Assembly: GCF_009677585.1 (NCBI RefSeq)
Contig: NZ_WKYV01000002.1
Location: 198,213 to 262,212 of the forward strand
Reading direction: 5' to 3'
Length of the DNA stretch: 64,000 nt
From: Lactonifactor sp. BIOML-A5
GTDB lineage: Bacteria; Bacillota; Clostridia; Lachnospirales; Lachnospiraceae
The position numbers and the translations under genes are program-made. Of this stretch, positions 1 through 9,060 are shown piece by piece. Every line of letters starts with the position of its first letter. Position 1 is the first letter of the stretch. The notes under the pieces were generated by a model. It ran no database searches. It saw nothing but the letters and a program-made list of their open reading frames with translations, and had not been told where the DNA came from.

Positions 1-200
1 CGCTTATACTCATACTTGGCATCCAGAGCCACAAAAAGCTTGGCAATTTTATGGGTATATTCCGGATTGAGACGCCGCTTCTCGCTCCTCCATTTGCTTA
101 CCAGGGAGTAATCCACATTCAGATATTCTGCCAGCTGCTTTCCCGCTAAGTGAAATTCCTTTAATAACTGGTTTAAATGTGATAACGCTGTATTCGGCAT
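1..200 (-). CDS. XRE-type helix-turn-helix protein, N-terminal part
   Basis: The gene runs off the left edge, so only the first 66 residues are visible. They form a Cro/C1-like DNA-binding fold: a helix (LLKEFHLAGKQLAEYL) followed by NVDYSLVSKWRSEKR, which reads as turn and recognition helix. The ATG at 200 follows a GGAAGGA ribosome site about nine bases upstream. The target and the rest of the protein are unknown. It is transcribed away from the permease gene at 423, with a 222-base gap holding a long hairpin. Confidence 0.7.
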   Translation of the reverse strand, partial: MPNTALSHLNQLLKEFHLAGKQLAEYLNVDYSLVSKWRSEKRRLNPEYTHKIAKLFVALDAKYEYK

Positions 201-422
201 AGGCTTGTCATCCTTCCTTACTTGGTTTGTACTATACTATTTTATGCTTGGGAGATAAGTATATCATAAGGGATTTTATATAAAAAGGGAATGGGCGTCA
301 CATACTTGGGAGAACTTTTTTCACAGACGGATGAGTGCGGTTCGGACACCGAACCGCACTCATCCTGGTTATAATATTCCTAAAGATGCACAGGATACGG
401 AAGACTCCGGCTGTAGTCCGGA
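201..422. other. Intergenic gap with a 17-bp perfect stem-loop
   Basis: Bases 329-345 pair perfectly with 349-365 around an ACA loop. The stem lies just past the 3' end of the minus-strand permease gene and is probably its transcript end. There is no clear U-run after the stem on the minus strand, so the terminator reading is tentative. Nothing else recognisable is seen in the gap. Confidence 0.5.
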
Positions 423-1733
423 TCAGCCCCAGATTCCATAGCCTCCCACGAGGGCGTATATTACGCTGATAGCCAGAAGTACCACGGACCATACGATCAT
501 CCGGTACATAAGGCCCTGTCTTGTCTCTGCGTCTGCCGAAGAGAGCATAAGAGCGCCGTTTTGAGAGAACGGGCACATGCCGGTATAGCATGCCGTAATG
601 ATGAGGGCGGTAATCATAGCCAGTGTGCTGGCGCTGGTTCCGCTTTGGGTTAATCCATAAATCATAGGCAGCATCAGAGGATATACCACAGAAAGTGCAC
701 TGCAGAAGAAGCTTAAGATTCCTCCGAAAAGTGCGAATGCCGCCGGAAGTGCCCATGCAGGGAAATTCGAGTTGAGCCAGGTGCCGATGACATCTGCGAT
801 TCCGGCCTTTACAGCTACGGTCATAAGCATAGACACGCCGCAGATCAGTACCATAGCATACCATGGTACATTCTTGGCCAGTATCTCTTTCTCATCACCC
901 AGCTTCAGCATCATACAGGCAATCGCCCCAAATACTGAGCAGACCTGAATATTAATGTGGGATGCCAAAAATGCGGTAACAGAATTTGCAACGATAAGGT
1001 TCAGAATCAGAGGCAGCATATTTGCCACTAATACAATGAGCAGAATCGCCAGTGTCTGTTTCTGCTTTTTATTAAACGGCGCCGGCTTATCCATAGTAAC
1101 CGGCTGTGCTTTAAAGCCGCGGCACAGAAAATAGCAGATGATAAATGCAACAATACAGCAGGGAATGGACGCGAATCCAAACTTATAGGCAAGGCTAGTG
1201 GCTTCCTCGGGATTTGCCCATCCCGCATTCTGTATAAGACCTATGTTTGTAGGTCCCCCTGCAGCCCAGGGCAGCCCCCCTGTGGCCAAAGCACCCACAT
1301 TTGTAGCAATAACAACGAGTATAGGATCAAATTTTGCCTTCTTGGCTATGGCGAATCCAATAGGAGCTACAAATACAATGCCCCATACGCCCACACCAAT
1401 TCCGGAAATAATAAACGCTGTGAGAAACACGGAGATAGGAGTAAACCAGGGAATCCCTTTTGTGACATAGACAATTCTGTCAGCCAGCGCCGACAGCGTC
1501 CCGTTGTTGGATGCATACCCGAAAAATACACTGGTTACTAAAAGGATAAACATAATATTGACAGGCCAGTAGGCGATCACTTCATAGATGGTCGCCGGTC
1601 CCAGCCAGGAACCGATTAAAAAAGCAAAAGCAATGCCGATCAGTCCTATGTTGTTGTCAAACTTAACACCGATCAGTACCGTAATTACAATTGCCACCAT
1701 TACTAAAATCATAATTGCAGAATTACTCAGCAT
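423..1733 (-). CDS. MatC-like / IT-superfamily organic anion permease
   Basis: A 436-residue polytopic membrane protein with about 11-12 hydrophobic segments. The N-terminal block (VLIGVKFDNNIGLIGIAFAFLIG) resembles the MatC dicarboxylate carrier N-terminus, and the middle has the Gly-rich motif GALATGGLPWAAGGPTNIG expected of ion-transporter family carriers. It probably moves a small carboxylate using an ion gradient; the substrate cannot be read from sequence. The ATG at 1733 is chosen because GGGAGGG lies seven bases before it; an upstream ATG at 1748 overlaps that site. It follows the URO-D-like gene by 24 bases, so the two are probably co-transcribed. Confidence 0.75.
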   Translation of the reverse strand: MLSNSAIMILVMVAIVITVLIGVKFDNNIGLIGIAFAFLIGSWLGPATIYEVIAYWPVNIMFILLVTSVFFGYASNNGTLSALADRIVYVTKGIPWFTPISVFLTAFIISGIGVGVWGIVFVAPIGFAIAKKAKFDPILVVIATNVGALATGGLPWAAGGPTNIGLIQNAGWANPEEATSLAYKFGFASIPCCIVAFIICYFLCRGFKAQPVTMDKPAPFNKKQKQTLAILLIVLVANMLPLILNLIVANSVTAFLASHINIQVCSVFGAIACMMLKLGDEKEILAKNVPWYAMVLICGVSMLMTVAVKAGIADVIGTWLNSNFPAWALPAAFALFGGILSFFCSALSVVYPLMLPMIYGLTQSGTSASTLAMITALIITACYTGMCPFSQNGALMLSSADAETRQGLMYRMIVWSVVLLAISVIYALVGGYGIWG

Positions 1734-1757
1734 ATAATACCCTCCCATTTTTTAGTA

Positions 1758-2792
1758 TTATTCCTTCTCATACCCCTTGCTGTACACGTTTTTTACCGGA
1801 ATCTCCGGCTTTGGTAAAGGCAGGTATCCCACCTTTTTCATCAGGGGCTCATTGTATTCATAGAGTACATCCACCAGGGCCTTTCCAATCATTGGATCTA
1901 CCATAGTAGGGTGGGCAACCCAGCTCCCGCCGGGAGCCATCAGCTCAACCCGGAAGCGTATTTCCTTAACCCTCTCCTCATAGGTAGCCCCGGGACGGTC
2001 CAGGATTCCCTGGTTGTCGAATCCCCCTACAAAGCACAGTTCTTTTCTGTATTTTTGTTTGAGCGCAAAGGGATCATTCTGAATCTGAAGAGGGTTCAGG
2101 GCATCTGCCCCCAAGTCAATAAACTCTTCTATCAGGGGCGCCACATATCCGCAGGAATGGTGTTCATACAGCATTCCCTCTCCATGTACGGCCTCCACAA
2201 TTCTTTTCAGCCTGGGCTTGAAGATCCGTCTCCAGGTTTCCACAGACATAAAGGTATTTCTGGCCTCCCCATAGTCATCGTGAAACTGGATCTTATCCGG
2301 CTTGTAGTACTTTGCAATGAGCTGGATCTGACGGATTCTGAAATCTGCCAGGGCATCCAAAAAGTCGCAGACCGCATCCTCGGCAGTGAGCAGAAAGCAG
2401 AGGGCATCCTCAAATCCGGTAAGGGAATGAAGCTGTTCAAATAATCCATTGATCATAATTACGCTGCTTATTTTGTTTTTTCTGTCCCATCCCGCAGTAT
2501 CCCTTGCCGCACTCTCCTCCCAGGGCCAGGACTCACAATCCGGCATGGGAAGCGTCTCCCTCCAGTCTTCTATGTCCTCCAGGCGTCTGGTGCCTTTTGT
2601 CACCATAGGGCCTTCGTCCCCGGGACGGTAATCCCAGGAGATACCGAAACAGTCTACAAACCTTCCAAATCCCTTCACCCCTTCCTGCGTGGCAGTATAC
2701 AGGCATGTATTCTGGTCCAGGTACTGGGAGGGGACCCAATAGGGTTCCTCGTGATGATAGGCCATCAGAATGTTTTCCCTAGCTGTCATCAT
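1758..2792 (-). CDS. Uroporphyrinogen decarboxylase-fold (URO-D/methyltransferase family) protein 1
   Basis: A 344-residue TIM-barrel protein of the URO-D superfamily, which contains HemE and the corrinoid:CoM methyltransferases MtaA/MtbA. Seen directly: QFHDDYGEARNTFMS, the metal-site-like motif HHSCGYV near residue 212, and the late barrel strand FVGGFDNQGIL. The H-x-C pair matches part of the zinc site of the methyltransferases; the second Cys ligand is not evident by eye. No corrinoid protein or heme pathway gene is nearby, so true HemE activity is unlikely. AGGAGG precedes tandem ATGs at 2792 and 2789. It sits between the aldehyde dehydrogenase and MatC-like permease genes. Confidence 0.75.
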   Translation of the reverse strand: MMTARENILMAYHHEEPYWVPSQYLDQNTCLYTATQEGVKGFGRFVDCFGISWDYRPGDEGPMVTKGTRRLEDIEDWRETLPMPDCESWPWEESAARDTAGWDRKNKISSVIMINGLFEQLHSLTGFEDALCFLLTAEDAVCDFLDALADFRIRQIQLIAKYYKPDKIQFHDDYGEARNTFMSVETWRRIFKPRLKRIVEAVHGEGMLYEHHSCGYVAPLIEEFIDLGADALNPLQIQNDPFALKQKYRKELCFVGGFDNQGILDRPGATYEERVKEIRFRVELMAPGGSWVAHPTMVDPMIGKALVDVLYEYNEPLMKKVGYLPLPKPEIPVKNVYSKGYEKE

Positions 2793-2838
2793 TTACTTTC
2801 CTCCTTCATCGTTTTCTTACAATAGATAGAATTCCCTT

Positions 2839-2853
2839 ATTGTTATCAACAAT
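2839..2853. promoter_or_regulatory. 15-bp perfect inverted repeat, candidate operator
   Basis: ATTGTT-ATC-AACAAT, a 6-3-6 palindrome 47 bases before the start of the URO-D-like gene, inside an AT-rich stretch where its promoter would lie. No second copy was noticed, so the binding protein is unknown. Confidence 0.35.
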
Positions 2854-2966
2854 CTTATATTCTAAACCCATTATTTTCAATATAATGGGAGGATGTGTCC
2901 ATATTACCTGTGGACATTTTCTTGACATTAGCCCCTTACAACAGGGCTTTCAGGGAGAAGAGCAAA

Positions 2967-3011
2967 CCAGCGGCCTGCCCTGCGATAGTACAACGCCGGA
3001 CCGGCCGCTGG
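2967..3011 (-). terminator. Possible terminator after the aldehyde dehydrogenase gene
   Basis: A 9-bp stem (2967-2975 with 3003-3011, CCAGCGGCC/GGCCGCTGG) closes a 27-base loop just beyond the stop at 3019. On the minus strand it is followed by TTTGCTCTT. The large loop and short T-run make it weak, so some read-through into the URO-D-like gene is plausible. Confidence 0.4.
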
Positions 3012-3018
3012 CTGCGGA

Positions 3019-4515
3019 CTATAAAAATCCCTTCATTACAATTACCTTTTTCTGGGTCAGTTCCTCAAGAGTATAGAACCCCTCTCTTCCGACTCCGCTC
3101 ATCTTATATCCTCCAAAGGGCTGCATCATATTTCTGTATACCCCTACCCCGTTTACCACTACGCCGCCGGATTGAATCGCTCTTGCCATCTGCATGCCTA
3201 ACTTCCAGTCTTTGGTGTACACACACCCCGACAGGCCGTATCTGCTGGCATTGGCAATTTCCACCGCTTCCTCGGGCGTATCAAAGCCTATAATGGGAAC
3301 CACTGGTCCGAAAATTTCAAGATCCTTTGCAATATCCATTTCCTTAGTCACATCTCCCAGAACCGTAGGCTCATAAAAAGCTCCCTGCCGGCGTCCGCCC
3401 CACAGCAGCTTCGCTCCCTGTGCCAGGGTATGGTTTACCTTCTCCTCCACCCCCTTCGCCGCCCGTTCCGATATCAGGCAGTTCATTTTCATCGTCCCGG
3501 GCTTAAGCTCATTGAAATCCCGGTTCAGATACGCTTCTATCTCAGCTCTCCGGTCTACTCCGTATCCCATTTCAATAGATTTTGCTTTCGCAACCGCTGC
3601 CTCAGTAAATTCCCGAAGGAGAGAATTATGTACGATAAAGCGTTTCGGAGCAATACACACCTGCCCGGCCGCATTAAATCTCCAGTTAATTCCCTCCCGG
3701 GAAGCAGTCTCAAAGTCAGCATCCTCACAAACAATATAGGGATCATTTCCCCCCAGCTCCAGGGCGCAGGGGGCCAGCCTTTTGGCCACTGTCTCTGCTA
3801 TCTCCACCCCCACCTCTGTACTTCCCGTCAGGGTCACCGCGTGGATCCGGGGATCTGCGGACAGATAAGGGCCTACGGTTTCCCCTCTTCCTGTAATCAG
3901 CTGGAGTGTATCACCCGGAACTCCTGCCTCCCACAAAAGCTCCGTGATACGAATCAATGCCAGAGGATTGGTTGTAGGCGGCTTCACAATTACCGCGTTG
4001 CCGGCGCACAGTGCAGAAGCTACTTTATAGGCAAAAAGCATCAGCGGCGCATTAAAGGGAATAATCGTCAGCACAGTGCCCAGGGGTTCATGGACGACCA
4101 TCTGGAGATCCTTCTCTGTCTTCCCATCGTGGCCCGCCTCGGTTCCCGGCACCAGAATGCTTCCGTTCAGGCGTTTCGCACTTTCCAGATAGCCTTTAAA
4201 GAGGTCCGGCACTCCCTGATACTGAAACAGGCAGGTGCGCACGCTAAAACCGCTTTCCAGAACATGAATACTCACAATTTCTTTTTTGTTCTCCTCCAGC
4301 AGCTCATAAAATCTGTTAAATATTTTTTCTTTCTGCATGAGAGAAATTGCGTTCCATTTCTTAAAGCCGTTTTTCGAACATTCCAGGGCCTCATCCATAT
4401 CTTCTCTGCCCGCCGCCGGAACAGTATCCAGAATTTCCCCATCTGCTGGATTGGTCACCGCAATTGTCTCTTTGTCCCGGGCATCTACTTTTTTACCATT
4501 AATCAGCATCTTCAT
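3019..4515 (-). CDS. NAD(P)-dependent aldehyde dehydrogenase
   Basis: A 498-residue member of the aldehyde dehydrogenase superfamily, oxidising an aldehyde to a carboxylate in the cytoplasm. Visible motifs are the Rossmann region with GSTEVG, the general-base Glu in LELGGNDP, the catalytic Cys in AAGQVCIAPKRFIV, and GPVVPIIGF near the C-terminus. It resembles lactaldehyde, glycolaldehyde or succinate-semialdehyde dehydrogenases; the substrate is undetermined. The ATG at 4515 has GGGAGGAAG at the right distance, whereas a start at 4596 would lie upstream of the good promoter at 4568-4596. Beside a carboxylate permease and a URO-D-fold protein it may oxidise a sugar-derived aldehyde. Confidence 0.9.
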   Translation of the reverse strand: MKMLINGKKVDARDKETIAVTNPADGEILDTVPAAGREDMDEALECSKNGFKKWNAISLMQKEKIFNRFYELLEENKKEIVSIHVLESGFSVRTCLFQYQGVPDLFKGYLESAKRLNGSILVPGTEAGHDGKTEKDLQMVVHEPLGTVLTIIPFNAPLMLFAYKVASALCAGNAVIVKPPTTNPLALIRITELLWEAGVPGDTLQLITGRGETVGPYLSADPRIHAVTLTGSTEVGVEIAETVAKRLAPCALELGGNDPYIVCEDADFETASREGINWRFNAAGQVCIAPKRFIVHNSLLREFTEAAVAKAKSIEMGYGVDRRAEIEAYLNRDFNELKPGTMKMNCLISERAAKGVEEKVNHTLAQGAKLLWGGRRQGAFYEPTVLGDVTKEMDIAKDLEIFGPVVPIIGFDTPEEAVEIANASRYGLSGCVYTKDWKLGMQMARAIQSGGVVVNGVGVYRNMMQPFGGYKMSGVGREGFYTLEELTQKKVIVMKGFL

Positions 4516-4567
4516 AGTACAACTTCCTCCCTTTCGGTTGCTTGGTATCCTTTCACTGTATAAGTAC

Positions 4568-4596
4568 AATGTATTTTTTTCAAACTCTTTTGTCAA
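4568..4596 (-). promoter_or_regulatory. Sigma-A promoter of the aldehyde dehydrogenase gene
   Basis: Read on the minus strand: TTGACA (4596-4591), a 17-base spacer, then TACATT (4573-4568). This is a near-consensus vegetative promoter about 50 bases before the start codon, and it shows that the gene is transcribed independently of the operon upstream. Confidence 0.75.
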
Positions 4597-4671
4597 TCAT
4601 TATAATATTACTGTCCCTTATTACAGATGACAATAAATTGACAGGTAAATTTTCTGGTTTTTTTGACTAAA

Positions 4672-4714
4672 AACGGCACAGGTCACCAGACATTTTTCTG
4701 GTACCTGTGCCGTT
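4672..4714 (-). terminator. Strong terminator of the sugar operon
   Basis: Arms 4672-4689 and 4698-4714 form a 17-bp stem with one bulged C. On the minus strand the stem is followed by TTTTTAGTC. It lies just past the stop at 4753 and ends the operon beginning at 12782. Confidence 0.85.
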
Positions 4715-4752
4715 TTCTTTTACTTGAGAACTCATAATCAATCCCCTGGATG

Positions 4753-6135
4753 TCAATCCAGTACACCGCAGATGGCCTCCTGGTTCACATACGCCACCAG
4801 CTGATCTGCCATACTCTCGGAAAGCCCCAGATCCCAGAGCAGTTGAAGTATGGTATACCGGCTGCGGGTTTCCTTTGCATACACAATTCCATTCCAGAGC
4901 ATTTCATCGGTGATTCCCTTCTGCGCGGGATAATAGGGCGCATCCAGCTGCTTCAGCAGGGACTTCATGCGCTCAGCCTTCGGGAGCTCTCGCAGAAGTC
5001 CCTGGATTTCCTCCCAGTGCTCCTGAATAACGTCGATTCGTTTTAACACTCCCTCTGTCCTGTTCTTCCCACTGTCCCGTTCTAATTGGATTATCCCGGC
5101 TGCAGCAGCCCCGTACACACGGCGTATGTCTGTCTCCCACTGCTCCGGGCAGTAGGATCTGGCATGGTTTCGGGCAGCTTCAAAGTTCACAGGTGTGATC
5201 TGCAGCAGCTCAGCTGCCCGCAGAATCATGACTGTGCCGATACCCACTTTAGCACCGTGCAAAACCGGAGGGAGATCCTTCTGGAGAAACAGCATCTCCC
5301 AATAGTGAGAAAGATGGTGCTCACAACCGGCGGCCGGCCTGGAATTCCCCGCAAAGCTCATAGCTACGCCGGTTTGTACCAGGGCCTCCATAACCTTCCC
5401 TACCGCTTCCTGATCCTTCTCTTTTACCCGGGCAGCATTTTGGTACACGTCCTGAATACAGTTGTTTACCATATCAACCATGGCCTGGCAGTAATACTCT
5501 CCATTGATAATTCTGGACAGCTTCCAGTCACAGAGACAAGTGAATTTCCCCAGTATATCTCCCAGACCGGCTGATATCATGGGAAACGGCGCATCTTTTA
5601 AGATTGCCGTATCTCCGATGATAAGTCTGGGGGAATGTGTCTCGTAGGTGGTCTTGCAATGCCCTGTAATGAGGGCCGCTACTGTAGATGCAAATCCATC
5701 CATGGGAGGAGCGGTTGCCACTGTTACAAAGGGTCTTTTTGTCCGATAACTGAAGAAACGGACCAAATCATTTATAGAGCCGGTGCCCACTGCTATCATT
5801 ACCTCAAAGTCCGGGTTCAGGGCAAGAAGCATTTCCCCCAGGGCTTCCTCATCCGGTACCAGTGCCTTGGTACGGAATACATGGTTTTGAACGGAGAATC
5901 CTTCTTTTGCCAGCATCTCACGGATGCGTCTTCCCGCAATCTCATAGGTAATATCGTCACTGACAAGATAGATGTGACGGTAGCCGAATTTCCGGAGATA
6001 ATCCGGAAGCATCTCTACGGCATTCTCTTTGATTTCTGCCGCCTCCAGTCTGGTATAGTGGGTCCGTCCGCAGCTGCACTCAAATACCTTTCCCAGATAA
6101 TCTGTCAGCTTCATTGTCTTCCCGTCTATTCTCAT
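4753..6135 (-). CDS. AraM-like sn-glycerol-1-phosphate dehydrogenase family protein
   Basis: A 460-residue protein of the AraM/EgsA branch of the iron-containing alcohol dehydrogenase superfamily, whose studied members reduce dihydroxyacetone phosphate to glycerol-1-phosphate. NAD-binding VGTGSINDLVRF and TAPPMDGFAS are typical. The expected metal ligands are visible: Asp in GLGDILGK, His in GCEHHLSHYWEM and His in PVLHGAKVGIG. It is about 60 residues longer than AraM at the C-terminus. The ATG at 6135 is preferred because AGGAG lies nine bases before it; ATG 6144 is too close. It overlaps the kinase gene by 56 bases, so translational coupling is likely. As in the B. subtilis ara operon, an AraB-like and an AraM-like gene are together. 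Confidence 0.82.
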   Translation of the reverse strand: MRIDGKTMKLTDYLGKVFECSCGRTHYTRLEAAEIKENAVEMLPDYLRKFGYRHIYLVSDDITYEIAGRRIREMLAKEGFSVQNHVFRTKALVPDEEALGEMLLALNPDFEVMIAVGTGSINDLVRFFSYRTKRPFVTVATAPPMDGFASTVAALITGHCKTTYETHSPRLIIGDTAILKDAPFPMISAGLGDILGKFTCLCDWKLSRIINGEYYCQAMVDMVNNCIQDVYQNAARVKEKDQEAVGKVMEALVQTGVAMSFAGNSRPAAGCEHHLSHYWEMLFLQKDLPPVLHGAKVGIGTVMILRAAELLQITPVNFEAARNHARSYCPEQWETDIRRVYGAAAAGIIQLERDSGKNRTEGVLKRIDVIQEHWEEIQGLLRELPKAERMKSLLKQLDAPYYPAQKGITDEMLWNGIVYAKETRSRYTILQLLWDLGLSESMADQLVAYVNQEAICGVLD

Positions 6136-7807
6136 TTCCTGCATCTCCTTTTATTCTGTAAAGATGATTTAAAACCTGGGTGCCTCCCCTGCCAAAATGG
6201 TCGTGCAGGCTCCTGAATTCCTGAAATAAGACCTCATACTGCCTGACGCTCTGGGGATCCGGATGATAGACAGTGCCTTCTCTGCAGTGCATGGAGGATA
6301 TGGCCTCATCCAAGGTATCATATCCCCCCCTGCTTCTCCCTGCAGCCGCGGCTGCAAATATAGCAGAGCCCAGGGCACAGGCCTGACTGCAGCCGGCCAC
6401 CCGAATGTCCCGGTTCAGGATATCCGCATAGATCTGCATGAGAAGATTGTTTTTCTGCGCTATCCCTCCCACTGCGCAGATCTCATTTACCTCCAGTCCA
6501 TGTCCGGCAAAGTTGTCCACGACCATCCGGGCGCTGAATCCGGTAGCCTCCAGAACCGCCCGGAAGATATCCTCAGGCTTTGTCTGAAGTGTAAGTCCCA
6601 AGAGCACTCCGCTGAGTTTTGTATCCGCAAGCACACTTCTGTTCCCGTTCCACCAGTCCAGAGCCAGCAGCCCATTTTCCCCCGCACGAAGGCAGGATGC
6701 TTTTTGTGTCAGAAGTTCTAATACAGAGAGCTGCTTTTCTCCGGCCTCCTTCTCCAGACTTTCATTGACACAATTCTGTGCGCACCACCCAAAGATGTCC
6801 CCGCAGCCGGACAGTCCTGCCTCATACCCATAAAGTCCCGGGATCACAGCTCCATAGGATACCCCGCACATCCCTTTGAAGCATACCTCCCGCCGGGACA
6901 GCAGCGTCATCCCCATACCGGTTCCTATAATCATCACAAGCTTTCCGGGTGTGTTCACCCCCACAGCAGCAGAAGCCGAATGTGCGTCAATCCTGGCCGG
7001 GGCCACAGCCGTCCCCGGGGCCAGGGAAGTCAGTGCTGCCCCCTCCCGTGTCAGGCTTCCAATCCTTACATCCAGAGGGTAAATCTCTGATTCCGGGCAA
7101 AGCTTCTTACGGACCAGCTCCTTTGCCGACGGGTCCAGGGCCTCGAAAAAAGCATCCGGCGGATAGCCGCGGGAGGGATCCCACAGGAATTTCAGCCCGG
7201 CCATACAATAGTTCATCGTCCGCTTTCCTGTAAGCTTACAATTGATCCAGTCTCCTGCCTCCATGAAGCAATGTGCTGCCTGATAGACCTCAGGGGCTTT
7301 TTGTGCCGTCTCTAAGATTTTAGGTATGGCCCATTCCGACAGGATCCGGCTGCCATACCGTCTCAGAAAGGGTTCTCCCCGCTGTTTTGCTATGCGTGTG
7401 ATCTCATCTGCCTGGGCAGATGCCGTATGCTGCTTCCACATCTTAACGTAAGCATGGGGATTATCCCGGAATCTTTTCTGATTGCAAAGTGGTTCCCCCA
7501 CTTCATCTACCGCCAGAAGGGAGCAGGAAGTAAAATCTACCCCCAGACCAACGATATCCTCTTTTGGAATACCGGAATTTCTCACAAGGCCTTTGACGGC
7601 CTCTGCCATAGAAGTAATATAATCATTGGGATCCTGGAGTGCGGACAATGGAGGAAGTAAAGTCCCGTCCGGCAGTTCTGTTTCCATAACTCCCCGGGCG
7701 TAGCTGCTGACCTGTTCCCCCGCCTGTCTCCCGTCCTCTACAGAAAATAAAACTGCCCGCACTGACAGGCTTCCAAAATCAATGCCAATGGTGTATTTGC
7801 TTCCCAT
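6080..7807 (-). CDS. FGGY carbohydrate kinase, ribulokinase-like
   Basis: A 575-residue FGGY-family kinase that should phosphorylate a sugar, polyol or related compound entering by the ABC importer. The N-terminal phosphate motif IGIDFGSLSVRAVLF, the segment KMWKQHTASAQADEI and the IDAHSA motif are closest in style to AraB L-ribulokinase (about 560 residues); the C-terminal ATPase half shows GIAQKNNLLMQIYADIL. No araA or araD is in the window, so the substrate need not be L-ribulose. It starts six bases after the URO-D-like gene and its last 56 bases overlap the next gene. Confidence 0.85.
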   Translation of the reverse strand: MGSKYTIGIDFGSLSVRAVLFSVEDGRQAGEQVSSYARGVMETELPDGTLLPPLSALQDPNDYITSMAEAVKGLVRNSGIPKEDIVGLGVDFTSCSLLAVDEVGEPLCNQKRFRDNPHAYVKMWKQHTASAQADEITRIAKQRGEPFLRRYGSRILSEWAIPKILETAQKAPEVYQAAHCFMEAGDWINCKLTGKRTMNYCMAGLKFLWDPSRGYPPDAFFEALDPSAKELVRKKLCPESEIYPLDVRIGSLTREGAALTSLAPGTAVAPARIDAHSASAAVGVNTPGKLVMIIGTGMGMTLLSRREVCFKGMCGVSYGAVIPGLYGYEAGLSGCGDIFGWCAQNCVNESLEKEAGEKQLSVLELLTQKASCLRAGENGLLALDWWNGNRSVLADTKLSGVLLGLTLQTKPEDIFRAVLEATGFSARMVVDNFAGHGLEVNEICAVGGIAQKNNLLMQIYADILNRDIRVAGCSQACALGSAIFAAAAAGRSRGGYDTLDEAISSMHCREGTVYHPDPQSVRQYEVLFQEFRSLHDHFGRGGTQVLNHLYRIKGDAGNENRREDNEADRLSGKGI

Positions 7808-7812
7808 AACGG

Positions 7813-9060
7813 TTACTCGTCCTCTCTGCTGCCGTACCGGATTGCCTCATCATACATAGCAATGACATTTTCCGGCCTGACACCGTACTGAATGTTATGT
7901 ACCGGGTTAAACACAAAACCTCCCCCTTTCCGGAAGATATCGATCCGTTCCCTTACCTGGGCCCTGACTTCCTTTGGCGTTCCAAACTGCAGGGTTGTCT
8001 GGGTATCCGCCCCGCCGCCCCAGAAGACAATATCTTTTCCGAATTCCTCCTTCAGGGCAGCCGGATCCATGCCTGCGGCCGTTGTCTGCACCGGATTAAT
8101 AATGTCAATTCCTGCCTCAATCATATAGCCCAGGATATTCCGGATCGATCCACAGCTGTGGTACATAGTTTTGGCATGGCTGTGACTGTGCACATAGTCG
8201 TTAACCTTCTTCAGGTTGGGCAGATAGAGATCTCTGAAGATATCAGGATGAAACAGTTCCCTGTCCTGTGTGCCGTAATCTGTGGTTGACATAAATATAG
8301 TGTCAATATAAGGCTCTACTGCTTCCAGGTACAGTTTCAGGTTCTCTATGGCCCTGTCTGCTGTAGCTTCCAGAATCTCATACACATATTCCGGGTCTGT
8401 ACAGAGGCGGCAAAGCCAGTCTGTAAATTCATGGCCCGCGAATATACTCGTGGATGTCATACGAAGCTTGCCAAATCCTCCGCTCACAGAAAATTCCGTG
8501 TGATTGTAAAGGTCCTTTGCCCTCTGCTCCAATAGTTTCAGCTCTTCGTCACGGTAGAGGGGGATAGACTTTCTCCACACTTCCGGATCCATAAGGTGAT
8601 CGTCATCTGCAGAGACAGCCAGTGCAGGATCGTTATACCTCTCAAAATACAGCCCGCCCTTCTGGGGCATGAACGCCACCTTCCGCCCCTTTTGATTGCG
8701 CAGAATTAGGTATCCCTCATCGTCATATTCCGGGGCAAAGCCCCCGGGCACCTGCACGGTATGTCCCTTTCCTGTGGTCCAGTTTTTCCAATCTTTATTG
8801 TCCAGCTCCCAGGTCTCACAGACATTCTCCAGCTGAATTACATCGCACTTGAAGCGGGAGAGTATCGGCTCCTCTACTCTGGCCAGCATCTGAAACTGAT
8901 CGTAAACCTTAGGTATCCCTACCTCAAGTCCCAGCAACTGTGCCACCTCCAGATACTCGTCCACATGAATTCCAGAAGCCTTCGTGCCCCCGAGATCTAT
9001 GGGGAGTTCCTCTGTTTCTTCGTGATTTATTGCTTTTCTGATCCGTTCTCTGGATGTCAT
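7813..9060 (-). CDS. Uroporphyrinogen decarboxylase-fold protein 2, in a sugar operon
   Basis: A 415-residue URO-D-superfamily protein with an N-terminal insertion relative to the other two in the window. Barrel features include PIDLGGTKASGIH near the start, DTIFMSTTDYGTQ, the metal-like motif MYHSCGSIRNIL (about residue 307) and FWGGGADTQTTLQFG. The gene sits between the ABC ATPase and the FGGY kinase, so its substrate is likely the imported sugar or a derivative. Reactions known in the superfamily are decarboxylation and methyl transfer; which one applies cannot be decided. ATG 9060 overlaps the stop of the ATPase gene (ATGA) and has GGAG eight bases upstream. No corrinoid protein is encoded nearby. 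Confidence 0.78.
   Translation of the reverse strand: MTSRERIRKAINHEETEELPIDLGGTKASGIHVDEYLEVAQLLGLEVGIPKVYDQFQMLARVEEPILSRFKCDVIQLENVCETWELDNKDWKNWTTGKGHTVQVPGGFAPEYDDEGYLILRNQKGRKVAFMPQKGGLYFERYNDPALAVSADDDHLMDPEVWRKSIPLYRDEELKLLEQRAKDLYNHTEFSVSGGFGKLRMTSTSIFAGHEFTDWLCRLCTDPEYVYEILEATADRAIENLKLYLEAVEPYIDTIFMSTTDYGTQDRELFHPDIFRDLYLPNLKKVNDYVHSHSHAKTMYHSCGSIRNILGYMIEAGIDIINPVQTTAAGMDPAALKEEFGKDIVFWGGGADTQTTLQFGTPKEVRAQVRERIDIFRKGGGFVFNPVHNIQYGVRPENVIAMYDEAIRYGSREDE

Noticed and set aside
1758..2792. Heme biosynthesis uroporphyrinogen decarboxylase (hemE)
   Set aside because: The presence of the HSCG metal-type motif and catabolic neighbours fit the methyltransferase-like branch better than HemE; no heme gene is nearby.
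3430..4563. Long plus-strand open frame (377 codons) opposite the aldehyde dehydrogenase
   Set aside because: It is antisense to a well-supported enzyme gene, has no recognisable domain and reflects GC-biased codon shadowing.
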